64,000 nt of DNA from Actinomycetota bacterium (GTDB taxonomy: Bacteria > Actinomycetota > Actinomycetes > S36-B12 > CAIYMF01). Below are positions 32,789 to 40,613 of this stretch, in pieces. The DNA lies in NCBI GenBank assembly GCA_020161245.1, contig JAIUOK010000004.1, forward strand, positions 1 through 64,000, given 5' to 3'. The position numbers and the translations under genes were made by a program. The notes under the pieces were generated by a model. It saw nothing but the letters and a program-made list of their open reading frames with translations, had not been told where the DNA came from and searched no databases. Within the stretch, counting starts at the first letter, position 1. Each line of letters opens with the position of its first letter.

Positions 32789-35700
32789 CAGTACTGGACC
32801 TCCTGCGAACGGCGGCGGATCGTGGTGACCTCGTCGCGCTGGTTGCCGGTGGGCCCGTAGTAGTTGAACCCGTACGACAGCTGGGCGTAGCCGCCCACGA
32901 GATGGGTCGGCTTGAGCAGCAGGCGCGTCAGCGAGTTGTGGATGCCGCCTCGCTTGCCGGTGCTCTCGACCCGCGGCACGCCGACCGTGCGGTCCTTGGC
33001 GTGGTACATGTACACGGTGCCCTCGGGCATGCGGTGGCTGACCACGGCGCGCGCGACGACGACGCCGTTGCGGTTGACCGCCTCGATCCAGTCGTTGTCC
33101 TTGACCCCGATCTTCTCGGCGTCCTCGCGGCTCATCCAGATGTCGGGCCCCCCGCGCGAGAGCGCGAGCATGAACAGGTTGTCCTGGTACTCCGAGTGGA
33201 TCGACCACTTCGAGTGCGGCGTCAGGTAGCGCACGACCACCTGCTGCTCGTCGTGGTCGCCGATCGTCGGGTAGCCCGCGATCGCGGCGAGGTTGAGCGG
33301 CGGCCGGTAGACCGGCATCTGCTCGCCCACCTCGGCCATCCACTCGTGGTCGAGGAAGAAGTGCTGGCGGCCCGTGAGGGTGTGCCACGGCTTGAGCCGC
33401 TCCACGTTGATCGTGAACGGCGAGTACCGGCGACCGCCGTGCTCGCTGCCCGACCACTCCCATGACGTGATCACGGGCTGCGGCCGGCTCTGCGTGTCTG
33501 CGAAGGTGATGAGCTTGCCCTCGTGCTCGCGGGCCAGGTCGGCCATCCGCTGGCCCGTGCGCCGCTCGAGCTGCTCGAACCCCGCGACCGCGACCTCGCC
33601 GTTCGAGACGCCGGAGAGGGCGAGGATCGCCTCGCACGCCTGCTCGGCCGTCTCGAGCCGGGGCCGTCCGTCGGCGACGCCGCCCCGGCGGGTGCCGTTG
33701 ACGCGTCCGAGATGCTCGACCGTGCGCGACTGCTTGAGCGTGACGCCCTTGACCACCGTGCCGAGGTTCTCGACGTTGGGACCGAGCGTCGCCATCTTCT
33801 CCGCCACCGCGCCGTAGTCGCGCTCGACGACGACGATCGCCGGCATCGTGCGGCCGGGGACCGGCTCGCACTCCCCTGCCCGCCAGTCGAGCACGCGGCC
33901 CAGCGGCTGCGCGATCTCCGTTGGGGTGTCGTGCTGCTGAGGCAGCGCGACCACGTCTGTGCGCACGCCGAGTCGCGGGCCGGCGAGCTCGGAGAACACC
34001 TGCGCCATCCGCTGGAACGCGTCGTAGTCGCTGCGGGCCTGCCACGGCGGCGCGATGGCGGCGTTGAAGGCGTGCACGTAGGGGTGCATGTCGGTGGAAG
34101 CGACGTCGTACTTCTCGTACCACGTGGCCGCGGGCAGGACGACGTCGCTGAACAGCGTCGTCGAGGTCATCCGGAAGTCCATCGACACGAGCAGGTCGAG
34201 CTTGCCGACCGGGGCCTCGTCGCGCCACGTCACGCTCGAGGGGCGCAGCCCCTCGGGCGTCTCATCGGCAGAGATGGCGCCGTCGGTGCCGAGGAGGTGG
34301 TGGAGGAAGTACTCGTTGCCCTTGCCGGACGACCCGAGCAGGTTCGCCCGCCACACGGTGAGTACGCGCGGCCAGTTCTCCTCGGCGTCGGGATCGTCGA
34401 CGCTGAACCGCAGCCGCCCCTCCGTGAGCTCCTGCACGACGTAGTCGGGCACCGCCATGCCGGCGTCGTGCGCCGCCTCGGCGATGCGGTGCGGGTTGTG
34501 GTCGAAGGTGGGGAACGACGGCGTCCAGCCCATGCGCGTGGCCTGCGCGAGGGTGTCGGCGAAGGCCTGTCCGCGGAACCGCCCGGTGCCGAGCGGCGAG
34601 GCGACGTCGTCTGCGCCGAACGCGTCGTAGCGCCACTGGTCGGTGTGCAGGTACCAGAACGAGGTGCCCGCCATCTGCCGCGGTGGGCGCGACCAGTCGA
34701 GGCCGAACGCCAGCTGCGCCCAGCCGGTGAACGGGCGCGCCTTCTCCTGACCGACGTAGTGCGCCCAGCCGCCGCCGTTCTTGCCCTGGCAGCCGGTGAG
34801 CAGCACCAGGCTGATGATCGCGCGGTAGATCGTGTCGGAGTGGTACCAGTGGTTGGTACCGGCGCCGAGCGTGATCATCGAGCGGCCGCCCGAGTCCACG
34901 GCGTTCTGCGCGAACTCGCGCGCCACACGGGCGACGGTCTGCGCCGGGACCGACGTGATCTCCTCCTGCCACGCAGGCGTGTAGAGGCTCTCCGGATCGC
35001 CATAGCCCTGCGACCACGTGCCGGGCAGGCCCGGTCGGCCGACGCCGTACTGCGCGAGCAGCAGGTCGTAGACGGTCGTGACGACGGCGTCGCCCACCCG
35101 CCGCACGGGCACACCCCGGCGGATCGCGCTGCCGCGCTCGCTGCCCTCGTCGCCGACGTCGAAGCGCGGCAGGTCGACCGTGACGGTCTCCGCGCCCTCG
35201 GCGAGAAGGGACAGCAGGGGGTCGGTGCCCTCGAGGTCGAGGTTCCAGCGGCCCTCGCCGGACTCGGTGTGCCGGAAGCCGATCGAGCCGTTGGGAACCA
35301 CAGGTGATCCGGTGCCCGCGTCGACGAGGACCGGCTTCCACTGCGCTGCCTCCACGTCCTCGCCGAGGTCCTCGGCGTTGACGAAGCGGTCGGGCACCCA
35401 CGAGTCGCCGTGCTGGCGCAGCGCGACGAGGAACGGCAGGTCGGTGTAGCGCTTGGCGTAGTCGACGAGCATCGGCTCCTGGCGCTCGACCCAGAACTCG
35501 CGCAGGACCACATGGCCCATGGCCATCGCGAGCGCGCCGTCCGTGCCCGGCTGCGCGGGGAGCCACTCGTCGGCGAACTTCGTGTTGTCGGCGTAGTCGG
35601 GGCTGACCGTGACGACCTTCTGCCCCTTGTAGCGCGCCTCGGCCATGAAGTGGGCGTCGGGCGTGCGGGTCGTGGGGATGTTGGAGCCCCACATGATCAG

Positions 35701-36480
35701 GTAGCTGGCGTTCCACCAGTCGGCCGACTCGGGGACATCGGTCTGGTCGCCCCAGATCTGCGGGGACGCGATGGGCAGGTCGCAGTACCAGTCGTAGAAC
35801 GACAGCATCGTGCCGCCGATGAGGGAGGTGTAGCGGGCACCTGCGGCGTGGGACGCCATCGACATCGCGGGGATCGGCGAGAAGCCGGCGACGCGGTCGG
35901 GCCCCCATCGGTCGATGGTGTGGACCTGCGCGGCGGCAACGATCTCGAGCGCCTCGTCCCACGACGCGCGGACCAGCCCGCCCTTTCCCCGCTGCTGCAT
36001 GTAGGCCCGACGGCGCTGAGGGTCGTCGACGATGCTCGCCCAGGCAGCGACGGGGTCGCCGCCGTGCTGCTGCTTGGCGCGTCGGTACATCTCGAGCAGA
36101 GCGCCGCGGATGTAGGGGTAGCGGACGCGGGTCGGCGAGTACGTGTACCAGGAGAACGCCGCTCCGCGCGGGCAGCCGCGCGGCTCGTACTCGGGCGAGT
36201 CCGGGCCCACCGACGGGTAGTCGGTCTGCTGGGTCTCCCACGTGATGATGCCGTCCTTGACGTACACCTTCCACGAGCACGACCCCGTGCAGTTGACCCC
36301 GTGGGTGCTGCGGACGATCCGGTCGTGCGACCAGCGGTCCCGGTAGAAGACGTCTCCCTCGCGGCCACCCACGTAGTGAACGGCACGGTGATCGGACGAC
36401 GTCTCGCTGCGGCTGAGGAACGCGCGTGCGGAGATAAGCGCATCGACCAGCGGGTCGTCGATGCGTTGCGGGGTGGTCAC
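32788..36480 (-). CDS. narG: Respiratory nitrate reductase, alpha (catalytic) subunit
   Basis: A 1230-residue molybdo-bis-MGD enzyme that reduces nitrate to nitrite on the cytoplasmic side. The N-terminal FS0 cluster site HGVNCTGSCSWKVY with a His ligand is seen near residue 50. The molybdenum-ligand Asp region LSFYDWYCDLPIASPQ is near 218, and TWSQGYGDPESLY, TLGAGTNHWYHSD and NLLGSSGKGNEYFLHH follow the family. Length is normal. No twin-arginine leader is seen, as is usual for membrane-bound NarG. GTG 36480 is chosen: GGGAG lies 7 bp before it and it starts one base after the regulator's stop, so regulator and narGHJI are probably one operon. Confidence 0.97.
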   Translation of the reverse strand: MTTPQRIDDPLVDALISARAFLSRSETSSDHRAVHYVGGREGDVFYRDRWSHDRIVRSTHGVNCTGSCSWKVYVKDGIITWETQQTDYPSVGPDSPEYEPRGCPRGAAFSWYTYSPTRVRYPYIRGALLEMYRRAKQQHGGDPVAAWASIVDDPQRRRAYMQQRGKGGLVRASWDEALEIVAAAQVHTIDRWGPDRVAGFSPIPAMSMASHAAGARYTSLIGGTMLSFYDWYCDLPIASPQIWGDQTDVPESADWWNASYLIMWGSNIPTTRTPDAHFMAEARYKGQKVVTVSPDYADNTKFADEWLPAQPGTDGALAMAMGHVVLREFWVERQEPMLVDYAKRYTDLPFLVALRQHGDSWVPDRFVNAEDLGEDVEAAQWKPVLVDAGTGSPVVPNGSIGFRHTESGEGRWNLDLEGTDPLLSLLAEGAETVTVDLPRFDVGDEGSERGSAIRRGVPVRRVGDAVVTTVYDLLLAQYGVGRPGLPGTWSQGYGDPESLYTPAWQEEITSVPAQTVARVAREFAQNAVDSGGRSMITLGAGTNHWYHSDTIYRAIISLVLLTGCQGKNGGGWAHYVGQEKARPFTGWAQLAFGLDWSRPPRQMAGTSFWYLHTDQWRYDAFGADDVASPLGTGRFRGQAFADTLAQATRMGWTPSFPTFDHNPHRIAEAAHDAGMAVPDYVVQELTEGRLRFSVDDPDAEENWPRVLTVWRANLLGSSGKGNEYFLHHLLGTDGAISADETPEGLRPSSVTWRDEAPVGKLDLLVSMDFRMTSTTLFSDVVLPAATWYEKYDVASTDMHPYVHAFNAAIAPPWQARSDYDAFQRMAQVFSELAGPRLGVRTDVVALPQQHDTPTEIAQPLGRVLDWRAGECEPVPGRTMPAIVVVERDYGAVAEKMATLGPNVENLGTVVKGVTLKQSRTVEHLGRVNGTRRGGVADGRPRLETAEQACEAILALSGVSNGEVAVAGFEQLERRTGQRMADLAREHEGKLITFADTQSRPQPVITSWEWSGSEHGGRRYSPFTINVERLKPWHTLTGRQHFFLDHEWMAEVGEQMPVYRPPLNLAAIAGYPTIGDHDEQQVVVRYLTPHSKWSIHSEYQDNLFMLALSRGGPDIWMSREDAEKIGVKDNDWIEAVNRNGVVVARAVVSHRMPEGTVYMYHAKDRTVGVPRVESTGKRGGIHNSLTRLLLKPTHLVGGYAQLSYGFNYYGPTGNQRDEVTTIRRRSQEVQY

Positions 36481-36481
36481 G

Positions 36482-37201
36482 TCATTGCTCCCAGGGGCGA
36501 GGTGCAGCCTGAGCCGGCTGCGGCGAGGGCGCTGGCCGGAGGTCCGGCCGGTCGAGGTGGACGACGCAGAGGTCGTCCTTGACGAAGATGTCGAGCCTGC
36601 GGACTCCGACGCCGGCGTCGAGCTCGCCGAAGAAGCCGCCCAGCATCTCGCGGTGGAGCCGGCAGATCGCGCGGTCCTGCCGGGCGAGGTCGGCGAACGG
36701 GCACTGGGCGAGGTAGAGCCGGTCGCCCAGCGGGTCGGTCGTGGTGTGGAAGCCGAGGACGTCGAGGCCCTCCACTGCCATCGCGACGGCCGTCTCGGGG
36801 TCCACGGGCGCACCCTCGCCGACCTGCTTGTCGCGCTGGGTCCGCGCCAGCCGTCGGCCGGCGGCCTCGCCCGGCGTCGTGCCGGGCTCGGTCGAGGCCG
36901 CGGCCAGCTCGGCGGCCAGCGCGCGGTACGGGTCGGTGGGCTCCCCATGGGGCACAGCCCGGTAGAGCAGCCGCGGCCGGCCAGGACGGCGGCGGGGCTC
37001 CGGCACGGACTCGACGAGGCCCATCTCGCCGAGCAGGGCGAGGTGGGCCCGGACGGTGTTGGCGTGCAGACCCGATCCGCGGACGATCGCCTCCACGGTG
37101 AGCGGGTCGGCGGCATTGTGCAGCAGGTCCAGGACCCGCCGCTGCGTCGTTCCGGGCTCGGGCGCGCCGGCGGCCGCAGAGAACGCCACAGGCTCCGACA
37201 T
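36482..37201 (-). CDS. Winged-helix regulator with predicted Fe-S cysteine cluster, heading the nar operon
   Basis: A 239-residue ArsR/SufR-like regulator. The DNA-binding domain covers residues 18-82 (QRRVLDLLHNAADPLTVEAI, GLHANTVRAHLALL, and a basic RRRPGRPRLLYR wing). The C-terminal domain has Cys167-x12-Cys180, His183 and Cys212, which resembles the Fe-S ligand pattern of SufR-type repressors, where C-x12-C starts the set. One SufR Cys is missing. ATG 37201 (MSEPVAFS) is preferred over upstream in-frame starts. It ends one base before narG and is divergent from narK, so it is a strong candidate for the local nitrate-respiration regulator, comparable in role to the [4Fe-4S] regulator ArnR of Corynebacterium glutamicum. 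Fe-S or NO sensing is inference. Confidence 0.8.
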   Translation of the reverse strand: MSEPVAFSAAAGAPEPGTTQRRVLDLLHNAADPLTVEAIVRGSGLHANTVRAHLALLGEMGLVESVPEPRRRPGRPRLLYRAVPHGEPTDPYRALAAELAAASTEPGTTPGEAAGRRLARTQRDKQVGEGAPVDPETAVAMAVEGLDVLGFHTTTDPLGDRLYLAQCPFADLARQDRAICRLHREMLGGFFGELDAGVGVRRLDIFVKDDLCVVHLDRPDLRPAPSPQPAQAAPRPWEQ

Positions 37202-37220
37202 CCGGATCGCCGCCTCTCGC

Positions 37221-37233
37221 TTGGTAATAACCA
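37221..37233. promoter_or_regulatory. TA-rich motif 1 in the nar divergent promoter
   Basis: TTGGTAATAACCA, with TGGT and ACCA as inverted arms. It lies 20 bp before the regulator start and is the first of three related motifs in this 200 bp region. Candidate operator for the Fe-S regulator. Confidence 0.5.
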
Positions 37234-37300
37234 CAGCCGGTGTGAGGAACCGACCCTCGCAGCGTAGGGCGACTCCCACCGTGCTGGGAAGCAGACGGAC

Positions 37301-37316
37301 TGTGGTCCATGTCACT
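37301..37316. promoter_or_regulatory. CRP/GlxR-like site
   Basis: TGTGG-tccatg-TCACT fits the TGTGA-N6-TCACA consensus of CRP-family proteins with the core GTG-N8-CAC intact. It abuts TA-rich motif 2 and could give global (cAMP-CRP/GlxR) control of nar genes. Binding is not shown. Confidence 0.4.
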
Positions 37317-37327
37317 AGTAAATAACA
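37316..37327. promoter_or_regulatory. TA-rich motif 2 in the nar divergent promoter
   Basis: TAGTAAATAACA, sharing the 9-mer GTAAATAAC with motif 3. The two 9-mers start 63 bp apart, which is six helical turns. Confidence 0.5.
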
Positions 37328-37377
37328 CTGGACGGGCTGGACTGCACCCGCGTGGATGGGCGTACCTTGCGGCGTGA

Positions 37378-37390
37378 TTGGTAAATAACA
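37378..37390. promoter_or_regulatory. TA-rich motif 3, next to the narK ribosome site
   Basis: TTGGTAAATAACA ends directly before the GGAGG ribosome site of narK (ATG 37402). A protein bound here would block transcription through the leader or, if the promoter lies upstream, act as a roadblock. Confidence 0.5.
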
Positions 37391-37401
37391 GGAGGCCGGT
37401 C

Positions 37402-38805
37402 ATGACGACGCAGACGAGCGCAGCACCGACGCCGGCAGCAGCCGGAGCACCGCCGCTGCCCGAGGCGGCCGCCGCGGGCCGGTACCGCGTCCTGGTGACC
37501 TCGACGCTGGCGTTCACGCTCATGTTCGCCGTGTGGATGCAGTTCGGGATCCTCGGCATCCCGATCGCGAAGGAGTTCGGCCTCTCCGACACCGCGTTCT
37601 ACTGGCTGACCGCCCTGCCGGTCCTCAACGGAGCCATCTGGCGGCTGTGGACCGGCGTGCTGGCCGACCGCTGGGGCGGGCGCGTGGTGATGGCGGCGAT
37701 GCTCCTGCTCGCGGCGGTGCCCACCTTCCTGCTCGCCGGGGTCCGCAGCGCGCCGATGCTGTTCGTGCTGGCCTTCCTCATCGGGTTCGCCGGCAACTCC
37801 TTCAGCTCGGGCATCGCCTGGAACAGCGCGTGGTTCCCGCGCAGCCAGCAGGGGTTCGCCCTCGGCGTGTTCGGCGCCGGCAACGTGGGCGCTTCGGTCA
37901 CCAAGCTCATCGGCCCCGGCCTCATCGCCGCGACGGCCGGGTCGGTCCTGCTCGGCGGCCTGGTCGAGGGCGGCTGGCGACTGATCCCGGTCGTGTACGG
38001 CGTCGCCCTGGTCGTGATGGCCGCCGTGCTGTGGTTCGTGGCACCCCGACCGGATCGTCGGCCCGGCGCGACGACGCCGATGCGCGAGCACCTGCGCCCG
38101 CTCGCTCGCATGCGCGTGTGGCGCTTCAGCCTCTACTACGTCGCGGTCTTCGGCGCCTACGTGGCGCTGGCCTCCGCCCTGCCGAAGTACCTCGAGTCGA
38201 CCTACGGCGTCGAGCTGTGGCAGGCGGGTCTGCTGACGGCGGTCTTCATCTTCCCCGCGTCGCTGCTGCGCCCGCTCGGCGGCTGGCTCTCGGACAAGGT
38301 CGGCGCCCGCAGGATCATGTACTGGACGTTCGGGCTCATGCTCGTGACGACAGGCATCCTCATGATGCCCAGCGGCTACATCACCGTGGACGTCGCGACG
38401 TCCAAGTCGGCCGACGGCACGGCCGAGATCCTGCCATGGGACCTCGGGCTGCTTCCGTTCATGGCGCTGGTCTTCGTCCTGGGCTGCTCGATGGGCGTGG
38501 GCAAGGCCGCGGTCTACAAGCACATCCCGGAGTACTTCCCGCACGAGGTCGGCTCGGTCGGCGGGGTGGTCGGCATGCTCGGCGCCCTCGGCGGCTTCTT
38601 CCTGCTGCCTCTGTTCGGCTACGCGGTCTCGCTCACGGGCCTGCCCACCGCGGTGTTCGGGGTGCTGTTCCTGCTGACCCTCGCCTGCGCCGTCTGGATG
38701 CACCTCACCGTCGTGGCGATGCTCCACCGCCGCTCCCCCGACCTCACCCACGCGTTCGACCACCCCGACACAACCGACGTCGACGCATCTGCGCCGGCCC
38801 GCTGA
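37402..38805 (+). CDS. narK: Nitrate/nitrite MFS transporter, NarK family (first copy)
   Basis: A 467-residue, 12-span transporter of the nitrate/nitrite porter family. Family patterns include FGILGIPIAKEFGLS, LPVLNGAIWRLWTGVLADRWGG, the signature GFAGNSFSSGIAWNSAWFP (near 125), GVFGAGNVGASVTKLIGP (near 150) and GCSMGVGKAAVYKHIPEYFP. It brings nitrate in or exchanges it for nitrite to feed NarG. ATG 37402 has AGGAGG upstream, so the eight extra in-frame residues are rejected. The next transporter starts 15 bp after its stop. Confidence 0.93.
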   Translation: MTTQTSAAPTPAAAGAPPLPEAAAAGRYRVLVTSTLAFTLMFAVWMQFGILGIPIAKEFGLSDTAFYWLTALPVLNGAIWRLWTGVLADRWGGRVVMAAMLLLAAVPTFLLAGVRSAPMLFVLAFLIGFAGNSFSSGIAWNSAWFPRSQQGFALGVFGAGNVGASVTKLIGPGLIAATAGSVLLGGLVEGGWRLIPVVYGVALVVMAAVLWFVAPRPDRRPGATTPMREHLRPLARMRVWRFSLYYVAVFGAYVALASALPKYLESTYGVELWQAGLLTAVFIFPASLLRPLGGWLSDKVGARRIMYWTFGLMLVTTGILMMPSGYITVDVATSKSADGTAEILPWDLGLLPFMALVFVLGCSMGVGKAAVYKHIPEYFPHEVGSVGGVVGMLGALGGFFLLPLFGYAVSLTGLPTAVFGVLFLLTLACAVWMHLTVVAMLHRRSPDLTHAFDHPDTTDVDASAPAR

Positions 38806-38820
38806 CGGCGAGGAGCCGAC

Positions 38821-40227
38821 ATGTCCGTCACCGCCCCACCCACCAGGACCGGCAAGGAATGGCTCGAGGACTGGGACCCTGAGGACTCCGCCACGTGGGA
38901 CTCCCGGCTCGCCTGGCGCACGCTCTGGGTATCGACGTTCGCACTGCTGCTGGCCTTCTCGACCTGGTTCCTCGCCAGCGCGATCGCACCGCAGCTGACC
39001 TCGCTCGGGTTCGACCTCACCAAGCAGCAGCTCTACTGGCTCACGGCCATGCCCGGCCTCGCGGGCGGCACGTTGAGGCTCGTCTGGATGTTCCTGCCGC
39101 CGATCCTCGGCACGCGGAAGCTGGTCACGCTCACCTCGCTGCTGCTCATCATCCCGCTCGTCGGCTGGGGCCTGGCCGTCCAGAACCCCGGCACGAGCTT
39201 CACCACCCTCCTGATCCTGTCGCTGCTCGCGGGAATCGGGGGCGGTGCGTTCTCCGGCTTCATGCCGAGCACGTCCTACTTCTTCCCGCGCAGCAAGCAG
39301 GGCACCGCCCTGGGCCTGCAGGCAGGGATCGGCAACTTCGGCGTCTCGGTGGTCCAGTTCGTGACGCCGTGGATCGTCGGCTTCGCGATGGTCGGCGCGC
39401 TCGGCGCCTCGCAGACGCTGCGCGAGGCAGGCAAGGACGCACGCGAGGTCTGGTACCAGAACGCCGCCTACATCTACGTCCCGTTCCTGGTCGTCGCCGT
39501 CATCCTCGCGTGGACTCTCCTCAAGAGCGTGCCGGTGACCGCGAGCGTGCGCCAGCAGCTCGACATCTTCGGCAACGCCGACACCTGGTGGATGACGATC
39601 CTGTACATCATGACGTTCGGCACCTTCGCCGGGCTGTCGGCACAGTTCGGCCTGCTGATCAAGAACCTCTACGGCGCGGGCAACACCGACATCGTCGCTG
39701 CGGTGGCCGGCGGCGGCAGCGAGCTGCTGGTGCCTGGGTACTCGGTCCCCCAGCCGCTCGCCTACGCCTTCCTCGGGCCCCTGGTCGGTGCGCTCGCTCG
39801 CGTAGCCTTCAGCCCGCTGACCGACCGGTTCGGGGGCGCTCGATGGACCCTGGTCTCCGGCGTCGGCATCCTCGGCTCGCTCCTGTGGACCCTCACGACG
39901 CTGGCACCGGACCCGGCTGCCGGCGCCGCAGCGCTGCAGTCGCAGTTCCAGTCGTTCCTGTGGGCGATGATCGCGATCTTCTTCTTCACCGGCATCGGCA
40001 ACGCCTCGACCTTCAAGCAGATGCCGATGATCTTCGAGCGGCGCCAGGCAGGGGGCGTCATCGGGTGGACGGCGGCGATCGCCGCCTACAGCCCCTTCGC
40101 CTTCGGGCTGCTCCTGGCCACGACGACTGTGCCCATCTTCTTCTGGATCGGTGTCGTCTTCACCCTCGTCGGCATCGCCATCACCTGGGTGCGCTACGCG
40201 CGGCCTGGAGCGCCCCGCCCGAGCTGA
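38821..40227 (+). CDS. Nitrate/nitrite MFS transporter, NarK family (second copy)
   Basis: A 468-residue MFS transporter of the same family but of another subtype. It begins with the tract KEWLEDWDPEDSATWDSRLAWR, split here as EDWDPEDSATW and SRLAWRTLW, common in the NarK2/U group, and has ITSLG-like FDLTKQQLYWLTAMPGLAGG, GGGAFSGFMPSTSYFFP and GLQAGIGNFGVSVVQF. A longer central region and loop differ from the first copy. Two distinct porters in tandem resemble the fused NarK1-NarK2 proteins of some proteobacteria, one for nitrate/H+ uptake and one for nitrate/nitrite exchange; which does which is inference. Confidence 0.9.
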   Translation: MSVTAPPTRTGKEWLEDWDPEDSATWDSRLAWRTLWVSTFALLLAFSTWFLASAIAPQLTSLGFDLTKQQLYWLTAMPGLAGGTLRLVWMFLPPILGTRKLVTLTSLLLIIPLVGWGLAVQNPGTSFTTLLILSLLAGIGGGAFSGFMPSTSYFFPRSKQGTALGLQAGIGNFGVSVVQFVTPWIVGFAMVGALGASQTLREAGKDAREVWYQNAAYIYVPFLVVAVILAWTLLKSVPVTASVRQQLDIFGNADTWWMTILYIMTFGTFAGLSAQFGLLIKNLYGAGNTDIVAAVAGGGSELLVPGYSVPQPLAYAFLGPLVGALARVAFSPLTDRFGGARWTLVSGVGILGSLLWTLTTLAPDPAAGAAALQSQFQSFLWAMIAIFFFTGIGNASTFKQMPMIFERRQAGGVIGWTAAIAAYSPFAFGLLLATTTVPIFFWIGVVFTLVGIAITWVRYARPGAPRPS

Positions 40228-40312
40228 TCGATCCCACGCCCCTCGACCGGCGGGCCGGGCGACCCCCACCCCGGCCCGCCACAGACCACTCCCTCTCAGG
40301 AAAGGCCCCGTC

Positions 40313-40609
40313 ATGACCGACCTCCCCCTCGCTCCCTCCTCCGGATGCGGCTGCGGCACCTGCGGCTGCGGCGCAGCCGACGACACCCCTGTGCTCGATG
40401 TGCGCGCCATCCCCGCCGCGGTGCGCCACGCCGCCGTTCACGGCGCGCTCGACTCGCTGCCCCTGGCCGGGTCGATCGTCCTGCTCGCACCGCACCGGCC
40501 GCTGCCGCTGCTGGCCGAGCTCGACGAGCGGCGCCCCGGCGCATTCGCCGTCACCTACGACGTCGAGGGGCCGGACACGTGGGCCGTGCGGCTCACCCGT
40601 ACGGCCTGA
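40313..40609 (+). CDS. DUF2249 protein with Cys-rich N-terminus
   Basis: A 98-residue protein. The N-terminus has four closely spaced Cys (CGCGTCGCG), and the rest is a DUF2249 domain: VLDVRAIPAAVRHAAVHGALDSL, then LLAPHRPLPLLAELDERRPGAF. Such domains often accompany nitrate and nitric oxide metabolism genes and may bind metal or redox groups, but the function is unknown. AGGAAAGG precedes ATG 40313. It lies between the transporters and moeA on the same strand, with 4 bp to moeA. Confidence 0.8.
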   Translation: MTDLPLAPSSGCGCGTCGCGAADDTPVLDVRAIPAAVRHAAVHGALDSLPLAGSIVLLAPHRPLPLLAELDERRPGAFAVTYDVEGPDTWAVRLTRTA

Positions 40610-40613
40610 CGTG

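Noticed and set aside
32788-37116. A 1442-codon narG with a long N-terminal extension
   Set aside because: The extra residues are a shadow of the regulator gene; GTG 36480 has a ribosome site and starts the normal NarG N-terminus.
37202-37401. Classical FNR box (TTGAT-N4-ATCAA) in the nar promoter
   Set aside because: No such inverted repeat is present; the AT-rich elements are the GTAAATAAC motifs instead.
37315-40410. A 1031-codon frame antisense to both NarK genes
   Set aside because: Very Arg/Glu/Gln/Asp-rich with no motif; mirror of the hydrophobic transporter codons.
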